A program made the translations under genes and the position numbers. The notes below the pieces were generated by a model, which saw nothing but the letters and a program-made list of their open reading frames with translations, was not told where the DNA came from and did not search any database. A stretch of 64,000 bases of DNA from Flavobacteriales bacterium (GTDB taxonomy: Bacteria > Bacteroidota > Bacteroidia > NS11-12g > UBA9320). Below, piece after piece: positions 57,414-64,000 of the stretch (within the stretch, counting starts at the first letter, position 1; every line of letters begins with the position of its first letter). Where the stretch lies: contig JACJZW010000009.1 in assembly GCA_020635355.1 (NCBI GenBank), positions 56,763-120,762 on the forward strand, written 5' to 3'.

Positions 57414-57602
57414 ATGACAACGAAGGAAATCAAGAACGAAATCCAGGAGGCATTGAACAACGTCCCTGAAGCTATTCTCAAGGAAGTCTTGGATTACTTG
57501 AAAAGTTTCAAGGGAAAATCTAATGAAGATATTCAACGAACAAGAAACTTGAGTCAAATTCTAAAGGAGGATAGCAACCTTCTTCGAAGACTTGCAGAAT
57601 GA
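57414..57602 (+). CDS. Probable antitoxin paired with the Doc-like toxin
   Basis: A 62-residue protein from the ATG at 57414 (MTTKEIKNEIQEALNNVPEA). It is helical and charged, with the VPEAILKEVLDYLKSF helix found in DUF2281-like antitoxins and a basic/acidic C-terminus (LLRRLAE) that could occupy the toxin groove. Its stop overlaps the toxin start by ATGA. The role is inferred mainly from the partner. Confidence 0.75.
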   Translation: MTTKEIKNEIQEALNNVPEAILKEVLDYLKSFKGKSNEDIQRTRNLSQILKEDSNLLRRLAE

Positions 57603-57970
57603 TATCATTCGAAGATTCACTTGTCATCCATGGTGTCTTAATCGAGCAATTTGGCGGCGCCGATGGGATACGTGACGAATCTGCTCTAAAAGCCGCCTTA
57701 AGTCGTCCTTATACCACATTTGATGGAAAAGACCTCTATCCTACTGCGGTTGAAAAAGCTGCGGCCATACTACAGAGTATCCTAATTAATCATCCCTTCA
57801 TTGATGGAAATAAAAGAGTAGGATATGTATTCATGCGATTAATGCTGATGAATGAAGGCTTTGATATTCAAGCATCCGAAGATGAAAAATATCAATTCGT
57901 GATTGAAACGGCGGAAGGCAAGTTGGATATCGATAAGATTACATCCTGGATAAAAAAACATATCTATTGA
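57599..57970 (+). CDS. doc: Doc/Fic-family toxin
   Basis: A 123-residue protein, the length of phage P1 Doc. The Fic-fold motif is HPFIDGNKR (65-73), with H65, D69, N71, K72 and R73. GGADGIRDESALKAALSRP near the N-terminus is characteristic of the death-on-curing branch. Doc phosphorylates elongation factor Tu and stops translation; full Fic enzymes transfer AMP instead. Which applies here depends on the motif's finer details. Directly follows its antitoxin and ends in a putative attC site. Confidence 0.88.
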   Translation: MISFEDSLVIHGVLIEQFGGADGIRDESALKAALSRPYTTFDGKDLYPTAVEKAAAILQSILINHPFIDGNKRVGYVFMRLMLMNEGFDIQASEDEKYQFVIETAEGKLDIDKITSWIKKHIY

Positions 57971-58143
57971 TCTAACACAAAAACCTAATACCGGGTTTAA
58001 GCAAGGCTGTTTGGACATAATGGATGGAATAGTCCCCATTGGGCACCCATATCTATCACCAAAACACGATGATCCTCCGACACACCCTCCATACCGCCAT
58101 CCTGTGGTGGTGAATGGTGATAGACCACGCAGTTCCAGGTAAC
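57970..58143 (+). repeat. attC-like site H
   Basis: ATCTAAC (57970-57976), a perfect RYYYAAC, overlaps the toxin stop. ACCTAATACCGGGTTTAAGC (57983-58002) resembles the left part of site C, and GTTCCAGGTAAC (58132-58143) is the right end. The site is long, about 170 bp, and runs straight into repeat copy 3. Confidence 0.5.
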
Positions 58144-58577
58144 ACTTCACTCGAAAATTAACCCACTCTTTTTCGGAGTCGCGGGCGGGCGAAAAATAGG
58201 CGGCGGATTGCGCATTGAGGGCTGATTTTGGCGGCCTTGGAGGTCGAGGGCTGGTGCGACAAGCCAAAATGCCGGGCATTCTATTTTTCAGGTTTTTGCA
58301 CCACTTTTTTACTCTGGCGCGGAAGCTTTAGCGTAGGAGCCTAAAAAAGTGGTAAGCGTTGATTGCCCAACAAACAACAAAGTATCCTGGTTAAGAAACC
58401 ATATCCTACTTTTTCCTTGATGAAAAAGTAGGCAAAAAATCAAGTCGGAAAGATGCTGCCCGCCCGCTCTTTCCACGCCTTTCCGACATCCCACCCGCGG
58501 AACCTCAAGTTGATATTGATGCCCAAATAGATGCTTTGAGTGTGATAGATATAGGAATTCAAGATATATTCGATTGT
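58132..58577 (+). repeat. Dispersed repeat, copy 3 (full length, inner hairpin lost)
   Basis: Begins at the right core of site H and ends AAGATATATTCGATTGT (TATATTCG 58565-58572). It retains the ACCACTTTTTTA/TAAAAAAGTGGT pair and the CCTACTTTTTC hairpin. The outer GTCGGAAAG/CTTTCCGAC stem is intact, but the enclosed TTTCCCATTT hairpin of copies 1, 2 and 5 is missing. Together with site H it fills the 624-bp gap before the next gene. Confidence 0.83.
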
Positions 58578-58594
58578 TTACAGTAATCAACATC

Positions 58595-59242
58595 ATGAAG
58601 TTTTTGAGGCACGTTTTAACACTAGGCTTCGTTCTAACCAGTCTTTTGATGCATGGTCAAACCAATGATAAATCAAAGGACGTTCAAAGACTTCAAATTG
58701 GATTTGGTAAGCTATGTAATACATATACTCAGCTTCCGGAACCTAGTAAAAAGAACTTTGACCTCTATAATGCTACATTTCACAATGCTGGTCTCCATGT
58801 AGATTGGCACATAAGAAATAGTTCTATTCGCCTTGAGTATTCTTTTATATCTACTGAATGGAATGTTTGCGAGAAGTATCAGGACCGAATAAATCAGGTG
58901 CCGTTTGTTTCTTTCGAAGATGGTTGGTCATTAAGCTTTGGCAGACTGAAAACCATTAAGAATAGAATAGTCGTAAAGCTAAACGCAGGATTTAATTTAC
59001 GATACCTTAATTTACATTTTAGAACGCATTGTAATCAAGGGCCAAGAGTACACCCAGACAATCGAGTAATAAGTAAAAACGGCAGAATAGGACCCTATTT
59101 CTTAACCGGTCTTGAATATCAACTCACAAAAAACAAGGAGATATCATTAGGGGCAAATCTGGCTTATATCCATTATTCCAGTGGTGAGTTTCCAGCAATG
59201 AGGGCAAATCTCTCCCTTTCATACAACCTTAGAATACAATAA
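58595..59242 (+). CDS. Secreted, possibly outer-membrane barrel, protein of unknown function
   Basis: A 215-residue exported protein from the ATG at 58595 (signal MKFLRHVLTLGFVLTSLLMHGQ). The mature part alternates strands: LQIGFGKLCNTY, GLHVDWHIRNSSIRLEYSF, WSLSFGRLKTIKNRIVVKL, GPYFLTGLEYQL and a final LSLSYNLRIQ, the look of a small outer-membrane barrel. It starts 17 bp after repeat copy 3. No family recognised. Confidence 0.65.
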   Translation: MKFLRHVLTLGFVLTSLLMHGQTNDKSKDVQRLQIGFGKLCNTYTQLPEPSKKNFDLYNATFHNAGLHVDWHIRNSSIRLEYSFISTEWNVCEKYQDRINQVPFVSFEDGWSLSFGRLKTIKNRIVVKLNAGFNLRYLNLHFRTHCNQGPRVHPDNRVISKNGRIGPYFLTGLEYQLTKNKEISLGANLAYIHYSSGEFPAMRANLSLSYNLRIQ

Positions 59243-59342
59243 CAATAGCAACAGTGCTTGTTCAAGTTTAACAGTGTAACGATCTATTCATGTATAAAAG
59301 TGAATGCTGCTAAATGTTGTGTAGCAAACTTCATTTAATCGT

Positions 59343-59378
59343 AGTCCCACATATATGGGCATAGTCGGCGTTGGATAA
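59343..59378 (+). repeat. attC-like right half, site J
   Basis: GGGCATAGTCGGCGTTGGAT (59357-59376) ends in GTTGGAT, a perfect GTTRRRY, and resembles the right arm of site C. A left arm near 59246 (TAGCAAC) is only a guess. Repeat copy 4 begins directly after it. Confidence 0.4.
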
Positions 59379-59580
59379 ACCATAGGATATATGGCTTGGC
59401 AATCTTCTCCTACTTTTTCCTTGATGAAAAAGTAGGCAAAAAATCAAGTCGGAAAGATGCTGCCTGCCCGCTTTTTCTCTGCCTTTTGGACAGCCTGCCC
59501 GCGGGATAACAAGTTGGTTTCAAGGATGAAATGAGTCAAGTAGTGTGGTTGATTTAGGAAATGAGGATATATTCGATTGT
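59378..59580 (+). repeat. Dispersed repeat, copy 4 (shortest)
   Basis: Starts ACCATAGGATATATGG like copy 2, keeps the CCTACTTTTTC hairpin and outer GTCGGAAAG arm, lacks the inner hairpin, and ends GAGGATATATTCGATTGT with TATATTCG at 59568-59575 and TTG 16 bp upstream. Confidence 0.8.
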
Positions 59581-59595
59581 TGTGTAGCAACATAA

Positions 59596-60135
59596 ATGAA
59601 GCTTCATTTTTCAAAATCGATCTTTTGGTGCTCAGTATTGATGCTGATTCTAGAATCATCTTGTCAATGCTCAGACCTACACTTTAGCCTTGAGTTTGAA
59701 AATCCCTTTGTACATATTGGAAGAATAGACACCCAGAGCACAAATAGAAATAGCTACCGAAATACATTCTTTGAACTAGGCGTCGAGATAATTTCATCTG
59801 TTCCGAAGCAGGAAGGATCAAATTACCAATATGCCAACATTGGTCCATTTATGTGCGAAACAGAATTGATTCTTGATTCAGTTATTAATAAGCTAGACTC
59901 CATTAAAGTCTTCTCCAATTTGCCTTACAGGGATAGTCAAGATCTTGAAATCACTGATTTATTCACTTCTGGCAATTTCGGGATAAATGAGATTCATTCA
60001 AATTGGACTCAAGGTTTGTTCACGCTAAAAGAGGGGCCAATAAATGATGATTCATTTGAATTCCAGTTCCTCTTCTTTGCTGCAAAAGGGAAGGTTTTTG
60101 AATTCACCACAGAAAAATTTGCTCTTTCCAAGTAA
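59596..60135 (+). CDS. Secreted protein of unknown function
   Basis: A 179-residue exported protein starting 15 bp after repeat copy 4. The leader is MKLHFSKSIFWCSVLMLILE with SSCQCS, which could be a lipoprotein cleavage site although the lipobox is poor. The mature part is beta-rich and acidic (YANIGPFMCETELILDSVI, NDDSFEFQFLFFAAKGKVF). No family recognised. Its stop is 13 bp before attC-like site D. Confidence 0.6.
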   Translation: MKLHFSKSIFWCSVLMLILESSCQCSDLHFSLEFENPFVHIGRIDTQSTNRNSYRNTFFELGVEIISSVPKQEGSNYQYANIGPFMCETELILDSVINKLDSIKVFSNLPYRDSQDLEITDLFTSGNFGINEIHSNWTQGLFTLKEGPINDDSFEFQFLFFAAKGKVFEFTTEKFALSK

Positions 60136-60148
60136 GCCAAAATGCAAC

Positions 60149-60260
60149 TGCCAACCTGCGTTATAAACAACGCTTGTGGGGCATACTGCACGAAGGTGCT
60201 GTGATTATGTTGCTTTATCTTCGAAAAATCGCAGTGCTCCATAAATGCGCTGTTCTTACC
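60149..60260 (+). repeat. attC-like site D
   Basis: Left core TGCCAAC (60149-60155) followed by CTGCGTTATAAAC; the right part CATAAATGCGCTGTTCTTAC (60240-60259) is partly complementary. Weaker than A-C. Confidence 0.4.
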
Positions 60261-60290
60261 GCCATCTGTTTGGCACAAGCTAAAAAGGAA

Positions 60291-60680
60291 ATGAAATCAA
60301 ATCGAATTTTACTCTTCGTATTCACTTGCTGTCTCAGTTCAGTAATACACGGACAATCCAACGAGAATACCTCGATTCAAAGCGTGAAACTTTGGTGCGA
60401 AAATGACTCGATAACTATTTATATCCCAGATGGATATCTATCAACAGATACTTTTAATTATATGGAAGGTTATATTCAAACTTTCTTTTATCCTGATAGC
60501 AGTACTGTATCAATTCTATGTGGCGCAAACGCGACATTAAGCATAGGAGAATATGAAGTTGATGAATTATATTCAAGAAAAATAAACTACAAGTATCATG
60601 ACGTGACATATGAACGAGTGACATCAAAGATGAAAGCTGTATTTGATGAATCCTTCGATATGATGGAAAAGAAAAAATAA
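60291..60680 (+). CDS. Secreted hypothetical protein
   Basis: A 129-residue exported protein; the ATG at 60291 gives a good signal peptide (MKSNRILLFVFTCCLSSVIHGQ), and the frame upstream of it overlaps site D. The mature part begins SNENTSIQSVKLWCENDSIT and has two further Cys/Tyr-rich strands (YIQTFFYPDSSTVSILCGAN). No family recognised. A single-gene cassette between sites D and E. Confidence 0.6.
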   Translation: MKSNRILLFVFTCCLSSVIHGQSNENTSIQSVKLWCENDSITIYIPDGYLSTDTFNYMEGYIQTFFYPDSSTVSILCGANATLSIGEYEVDELYSRKINYKYHDVTYERVTSKMKAVFDESFDMMEKKK

Positions 60681-60690
60681 AAAAAACAGT

Positions 60691-60880
60691 GCCCAACCAC
60701 GCATATAGCTTAAGGCAGGTAAAGGGCTACCATCCAGACTTTTGCTCTATAGCTAGGTATAGTCTCGGTGGACCCGCCTCCGCCGAGCTACGGACGGGCA
60801 GACAGGAAAGAGCCTTAAAACCTCTGCAACCCATATGCCGTCCTTTGTGATCATTGCTAATAACCCCAACCGTTACAGGT
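60691..60880 (+). repeat. attC-like site E
   Basis: Left core GCCCAAC (60691-60697), a perfect RYYYAAC, continues CACGCATATAGC; an inner CCATATGC lies at about 60832, and the right end is AACCGTTACAGGTAAC, nearly the same as site A's ACCGTTATAGGCAAC. Long and internally complex; it also holds a GC-rich stretch around 60770-60790. Confidence 0.5.
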
Positions 60881-61398
60881 AACACCTCACTCGATTTTTA
60901 ATCAATTCTTCTCGGAGTCGCGGGCGGGCGAAAAATAGGTGGCGGATTGCGCATTGAGGGCTGATTTTGGCGGCTTTGGAGGTCGACGGCCAGTGTGACA
61001 AGCCAAAATGCCGGGCATTCTATTTTTCAGGTTTTTGCACCACTTTTTTACTCTGGCGCGGAAGCTTTAGCGTAGGAGCCTAAAAAAGTGGTAACCCTTT
61101 GAAGTACAATGAACAACGGAATATCCCGGTTGGAAAAACTTCTCCTGCTTTTTCCTTGATGAAAAAGTAGGCAAAAAATCAAGTCGGAAAGATGCTGCCC
61201 ACCCGCTCTTTCCCATTTCTTCAAAATCAGGCGAAAGAATGAACAAGCACTTTCTCCGATTTTCTACCAAATGGGAAATTCACTCCAGGCCTTCCCCGCC
61301 TTTCCGACAGCCCGCCCGCGGGATCACAAGTTGATATTGATGTCCAAATAGATTCTTTGAGCGTGATTGATTTAGGAAATGAGGATATATTCGATTGT
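60872..61398 (+). repeat. Dispersed repeat, copy 5 (full length)
   Basis: Begins at the right core of site E and matches copy 1 closely up to the variable right part. It holds both hairpins and the full nested GTCGGAAAG fold and ends GAGGATATATTCGATTGT (TATATTCG 61386-61393, TTG 16 bp upstream). It fills the gap of 755 bp before the DarTG operon together with site E. Confidence 0.85.
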
Positions 61399-61435
61399 TG
61401 GCAAGCATTTAAAAACAACATAAAAATTAATAGAC

Positions 61436-61810
61436 ATGGGATTATTTGACAGATTTAAAAAAAAGCAACCGAAAACGATGTTGGACAAAGTTCAAGAGTT
61501 AGCGGGTCCACTCATTGTAAATGGTTACAGACAATTAGCTGCAGCAAATGGAACTGCTCCAACTGCTAAAACTTCTGACCAAAAAATCATTGAAATTTAC
61601 CAACAAGTTGGTAGTGCATTTGGAGAAGCCTCAAAAGAGAGGAATGAACATTTACCAGCGGGTTACATGAATACGATTGTTTTTAAATTCTTTCAAGTAT
61701 ATGAAATGATGGGAGATACAATGTTCTACGAACACCTTAAATACGAAGTTGATAAGTATATCAATGAAGGTCTTCGAGATGATTACAAGAAAGACTTGAA
61801 ACTCTTTTAA
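61436..61810 (+). CDS. Hypothetical protein, first gene of the DarTG cassette
   Basis: A 124-residue soluble, mostly helical protein (MGLFDRFKKKQPKTMLDKVQ). No domain recognised. Its N-terminus resembles that of the next gene (MFQFFKKKKPEKAPL). It begins 37 bp after repeat copy 5 and ends 15 bp before the DarT gene with no attC-like site in between, so it is probably cotranscribed with darT and darG and moves with them. Confidence 0.7.
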   Translation: MGLFDRFKKKQPKTMLDKVQELAGPLIVNGYRQLAAANGTAPTAKTSDQKIIEIYQQVGSAFGEASKERNEHLPAGYMNTIVFKFFQVYEMMGDTMFYEHLKYEVDKYINEGLRDDYKKDLKLF

Positions 61811-61825
61811 TACCCACTAAGGTTA

Positions 61826-62740
61826 ATGTTTCAATTTTTCAAGAAAAAGAAGCCAGAAAAAGCGCCATTGAAGTTTATTGATTTAAATGAATCAAATGGC
61901 AAACTATTCAATGATATGGGTTTGGACTCCCTAAAATATGGGAATTCAGAGAAAGCAATCTTTTATTTTTCCAAAGCTATCGAGCTACAACCGGAGATTC
62001 AAGATTATGCTGTCAATCGGGCTGAAGTATATTGGAACTACAAAAAACCTAATCTAGCACTAATTGACTTAGAGACTGCAATTAGTCTCGGTTCGGAAAA
62101 AGCACTCAGATTAAAAAAGGAATATGAGCAAGAGATTGATATTCAATCTAAGTCTCGAAAGCACTTCTCGAAACTACTAGATGAAGTTGGAGTTGACTAT
62201 TTGTATCACATGACACATATAGACAACTTAAAAACCATTCTTCAATTTGGAATTTTATCTCACAATAGAACACATAAAAAGGGACTTCTAGCAAAAGATA
62301 TTTCTGATAGAACTGTAAACAGTAGACGAATTAGAATCCATAATTACGTTCCACTGTATTTCAATCCTAAAAATCCTATGCTTTACAGGCGGAAGAATAT
62401 TCAAGATGAACTAGTAATCCTATGTGTTAATAGAGAGCTGTTGTTTTCAGATAAAGTGGTAATAACGGATGGTAACGCAGCTTCTACCTCTACTAACTTT
62501 TATAAATCAATTAGCGATTTAAGTAAAATTGATTGGAATATAATCAGGTCAGAGTATTGGAGCGACTTTGTAGATGGAAAAAGAATAAGATGTGCCGAAA
62601 CGCTTATTCCTGAAAACATATCACCGACCAATATAGAACAGATTGTTTGTAGTAATAATGACACTCGACTATTGGTGAGCAACTTGCTAAATACCTCCGA
62701 TATTCCAATTTCAGTTAACTCAAAACTATTCTTCTCATGA
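61826..62740 (+). CDS. darT: DarT-family ADP-ribosyltransferase toxin with N-terminal TPRs
   Basis: A 304-residue protein. Residues 22-95 form two TPRs (FNDMGLDSLKYGNSEKAIFY, AIELQPE, AEVYWNYKKPNLAL). The DarT fold follows from about 122: YLYHMTHIDNLKTILQFGIL (H128/H131), RRIRIHNYVPLYFNPKNPML (167-186), VITDGNAA, DWNIIRSEYW, and the catalytic glutamate E258 in RCAETLIP. DarT ADP-ribosylates thymidine in single-stranded DNA and defends against phage. Known DarT proteins lack the TPRs, so the fusion is unusual. The ATGA overlap with the downstream macrodomain gene is the DarTG pattern. Confidence 0.85.
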   Translation: MFQFFKKKKPEKAPLKFIDLNESNGKLFNDMGLDSLKYGNSEKAIFYFSKAIELQPEIQDYAVNRAEVYWNYKKPNLALIDLETAISLGSEKALRLKKEYEQEIDIQSKSRKHFSKLLDEVGVDYLYHMTHIDNLKTILQFGILSHNRTHKKGLLAKDISDRTVNSRRIRIHNYVPLYFNPKNPMLYRRKNIQDELVILCVNRELLFSDKVVITDGNAASTSTNFYKSISDLSKIDWNIIRSEYWSDFVDGKRIRCAETLIPENISPTNIEQIVCSNNDTRLLVSNLLNTSDIPISVNSKLFFS

Positions 62741-63429
62741 TAACTGAAAAGGAAGGAAATATTTTTAATTCAAAATGTCAGACACTTGTAAATACAATAA
62801 ACTGCGTAGGAGTAATGGGTGCAGGAATTGCATTTGAATTCAGGCTCAGATATCCTTTAATGTTCACCAAATACAAAGGTTTATGTGAAGAGCAAAAAAT
62901 TCAAATAGGCACACTTTGGATTTATACGCTAAACGAAAATCAAAAAGTACTAAACTTTCCAACAAAGTATGATTGGAAAAATCCAACGAAGCTAGAATAC
63001 TTGGAAAAGGGGTTAAAAAAGTTTGTTGACACCTATAAAAGCAAAAACATTACTTCAATAGCTTTCCCATTATTAGGAGCAAGTCATGGTGGTTTATCGC
63101 CAGAAGTATCAATGTCAGTTATGAAAAAGTTCTTAAATAAATGTGACATTCCAATTGAGATATGGAAATATGATTCTTCTGCTAGTGATGATTTGTTTGA
63201 ATCTTTTAAAGCAAGTTTTCAAAGTAAAAATCTTGACCAAATTTCTAAGCAAACTTCAATTTCAAAATCAACCCTTACCAAGATTGACAAAGGCTTATCC
63301 CAAAACAGAATTAACACAGTTAGTGGTCTTTTGAATCTTCAAGGAATTGGAGAGAAAACTGTAGAAAAAATCTTTCTATACATGAATAAAAAAGACTTTA
63401 GTGAACAAAAAACACTATTTGATGAATAA
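62737..63429 (+). CDS. darG: DarG-like macrodomain antitoxin with C-terminal HTH region
   Basis: A 230-residue protein. The macrodomain covers about 1-150: GNIFNSKCQTLVNTINCVGV, MGAGIAFEFRLRYP, NFPTKYDWKNPTK (K77 at the position of the conserved DarG lysine) and FPLLGASHGGLSPE. DarG removes the ADP-ribose that DarT attaches to DNA. Residues about 165-216 look like a helix-turn-helix or helix-hairpin-helix module (ISKQTSISKSTLTKIDKG, LLNLQGIGEKTVEKI), which may bind DNA and repress the operon; the characterised antitoxins also carry a C-terminal inhibitory domain. Sits directly after the DarT gene and ends near attC-like site F. Confidence 0.88.
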   Translation: MITEKEGNIFNSKCQTLVNTINCVGVMGAGIAFEFRLRYPLMFTKYKGLCEEQKIQIGTLWIYTLNENQKVLNFPTKYDWKNPTKLEYLEKGLKKFVDTYKSKNITSIAFPLLGASHGGLSPEVSMSVMKKFLNKCDIPIEIWKYDSSASDDLFESFKASFQSKNLDQISKQTSISKSTLTKIDKGLSQNRINTVSGLLNLQGIGEKTVEKIFLYMNKKDFSEQKTLFDE

Positions 63430-63437
63430 AAAACGCT

Positions 63438-63569
63438 TGCCAACAATGTATATAAAAAATAGACGAAACACCAGTAGAATCAATGTTTTTTGGTTCGCAT
63501 CAAACTTTGTGCTTAACCGAAAGTTCAGTGCTTCGAAATCGCCTACTTTTCATATACCAACCGTTAGAC
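63438..63569 (+). repeat. attC-like site F
   Basis: GCCAAC (63439-63444), then TATATAAAAAATAG (63449-63462), pairs with CTACTTTTCATATA (63543-63556), 12 of 14 positions; the right core is GTTAGAC (63563-63569), a perfect GTTRRRY. The next gene's ATG follows 3 bp later. Confidence 0.65.
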
Positions 63570-63572
63570 ACA

Positions 63573-63980
63573 ATGAAAACAACCATCAAGCTTCTTCTCG
63601 CTTTAGCGTGTATGTTGATATTCACAAACACCTTGTTCGCTAATGAAAGATTAACGTTTGAAATTGACTCACTTCAGTTTGAAGCGATCAGTAAGCGAAA
63701 AGTACCTATAAAGGTCTTCAAATCTTTGGGATGTAGTTCTTATCGAGATATTGGTACAAAGACACAACAGAAGGGCTGTATCTCCCGAAAGAAGCTTGTC
63801 CTGAACTGGGCTGTTGTTGCCACAGGGGATATTTGTTTACTAAGTGTTTCTACAACAGGGGTTGTCTCCCAAACAAGTTATTACTTTATCCGTGATGACC
63901 AGATTTCATTAATTGATGTAGAACCAGATAAAGACACATTTGAATCATGTAAAAAAGCGTTAATCCAGATCAAAGGCTAA
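63573..63980 (+). CDS. Secreted hypothetical protein
   Basis: A 135-residue exported protein; the ATG at 63573 lies 3 bp after the right core of site F and gives the signal peptide MKTTIKLLLALACMLIFTNT. The mature part holds four cysteines (SLGCSSYRD, QKGCISRK, GDICLLSV, FESCKKAL) and a beta-rich middle. No family recognised. Its TAA stop overlaps GGCTAAC (63975-63981), a possible left core of another site cut off by the window end. Confidence 0.65.
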   Translation: MKTTIKLLLALACMLIFTNTLFANERLTFEIDSLQFEAISKRKVPIKVFKSLGCSSYRDIGTKTQQKGCISRKKLVLNWAVVATGDICLLSVSTTGVVSQTSYYFIRDDQISLIDVEPDKDTFESCKKALIQIKG

Positions 63981-64000
63981 CCCATGATTAATTGAACAAG

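Noticed and set aside
51678..64000. Integron integrase, transposase or phage integrase gene
   Set aside because: I looked for one in all frames of the array and found none; the array is called on its sites and gene layout only.
1..64000. tRNA and rRNA genes
   Set aside because: No stretch with a recognisable tRNA T-loop (GGTTCGAATCC-like) with matching stems or rRNA core sequence was seen.

Overview
The window looks like a chromosomal stretch from a Bacteroidota bacterium, probably Flavobacteriales-like; I cannot place it more finely. The evidence is type IX secretion (T9SS) C-terminal domains of both kinds, a PorV/PorQ-family barrel, a CarboxypepD_reg/TonB receptor, DUF1573 proteins, several parvulin chaperones, Bacteroidota-type promoter elements (TAnnTTTG with an upstream TTG) and no clear Shine-Dalgarno sequences.

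Positions 1-51.68 kb are ordinary chromosome of moderate GC. From the left: a partial methylmalonyl-CoA mutase in which small- and large-subunit domains form one chain (minus strand), an enoyl-CoA hydratase, two tandem DUF1573 proteins, and a four-gene minus-strand operon (TonB-type receptor, secreted cupin, iodotyrosine-deiodinase-like flavoprotein, PLP enzyme of the ACC deaminase/D-cysteine desulfhydrase family). Next come a PorV/PorQ-like barrel with an NHL lipoprotein, a MenE-like ligase with a class V aminotransferase, an operon of three SurA/PpiC-type folding factors with a MoxR ATPase and a DUF2490 protein, a type II NADH dehydrogenase, 2-oxoglutarate dehydrogenase E1, a T9SS-exported M1 peptidase and an alpha/beta hydrolase. 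A 12.5-kb gene encodes a 4172-residue T9SS-exported surface protein with about 20 tandem repeats of about 77 residues. It is followed by two paralogous barrels, a small membrane protein, a 1237-residue TraB/GumN protein, two more surface proteins (one with YadA-like head repeats and a self-cleaving S74 chaperone domain) and a four-gene operon (VOC, SDR, NAD-binding, lipoprotein).

From about 51.7 kb to the right edge the character changes. The DNA is visibly more AT-rich, genes are small, all lie on the plus strand, and many are unrecognisable or defence-related. Most genes are followed by an imperfect inverted repeat that starts with an ...AAC core and ends with a GTT... core, as integron attC sites do; no integrase gene is in the window. 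Cargo includes a NotI-family restriction enzyme with an adenine methyltransferase, a Doc-type toxin with its antitoxin, and a DarT/DarG pair with a TPR-fused toxin and a possible third gene.

Five copies of a 0.2-0.6-kb non-coding repeat are interspersed in this array. Full copies begin at an attC-like right core, and all copies end in the same TATATTCGATTGT just upstream of a cassette gene. TATATTCG also occurs just upstream of two core genes, so the repeat may supply a promoter to the cassette behind it. I regard this array of co-oriented cassettes and repeats as the most interesting part of the window.
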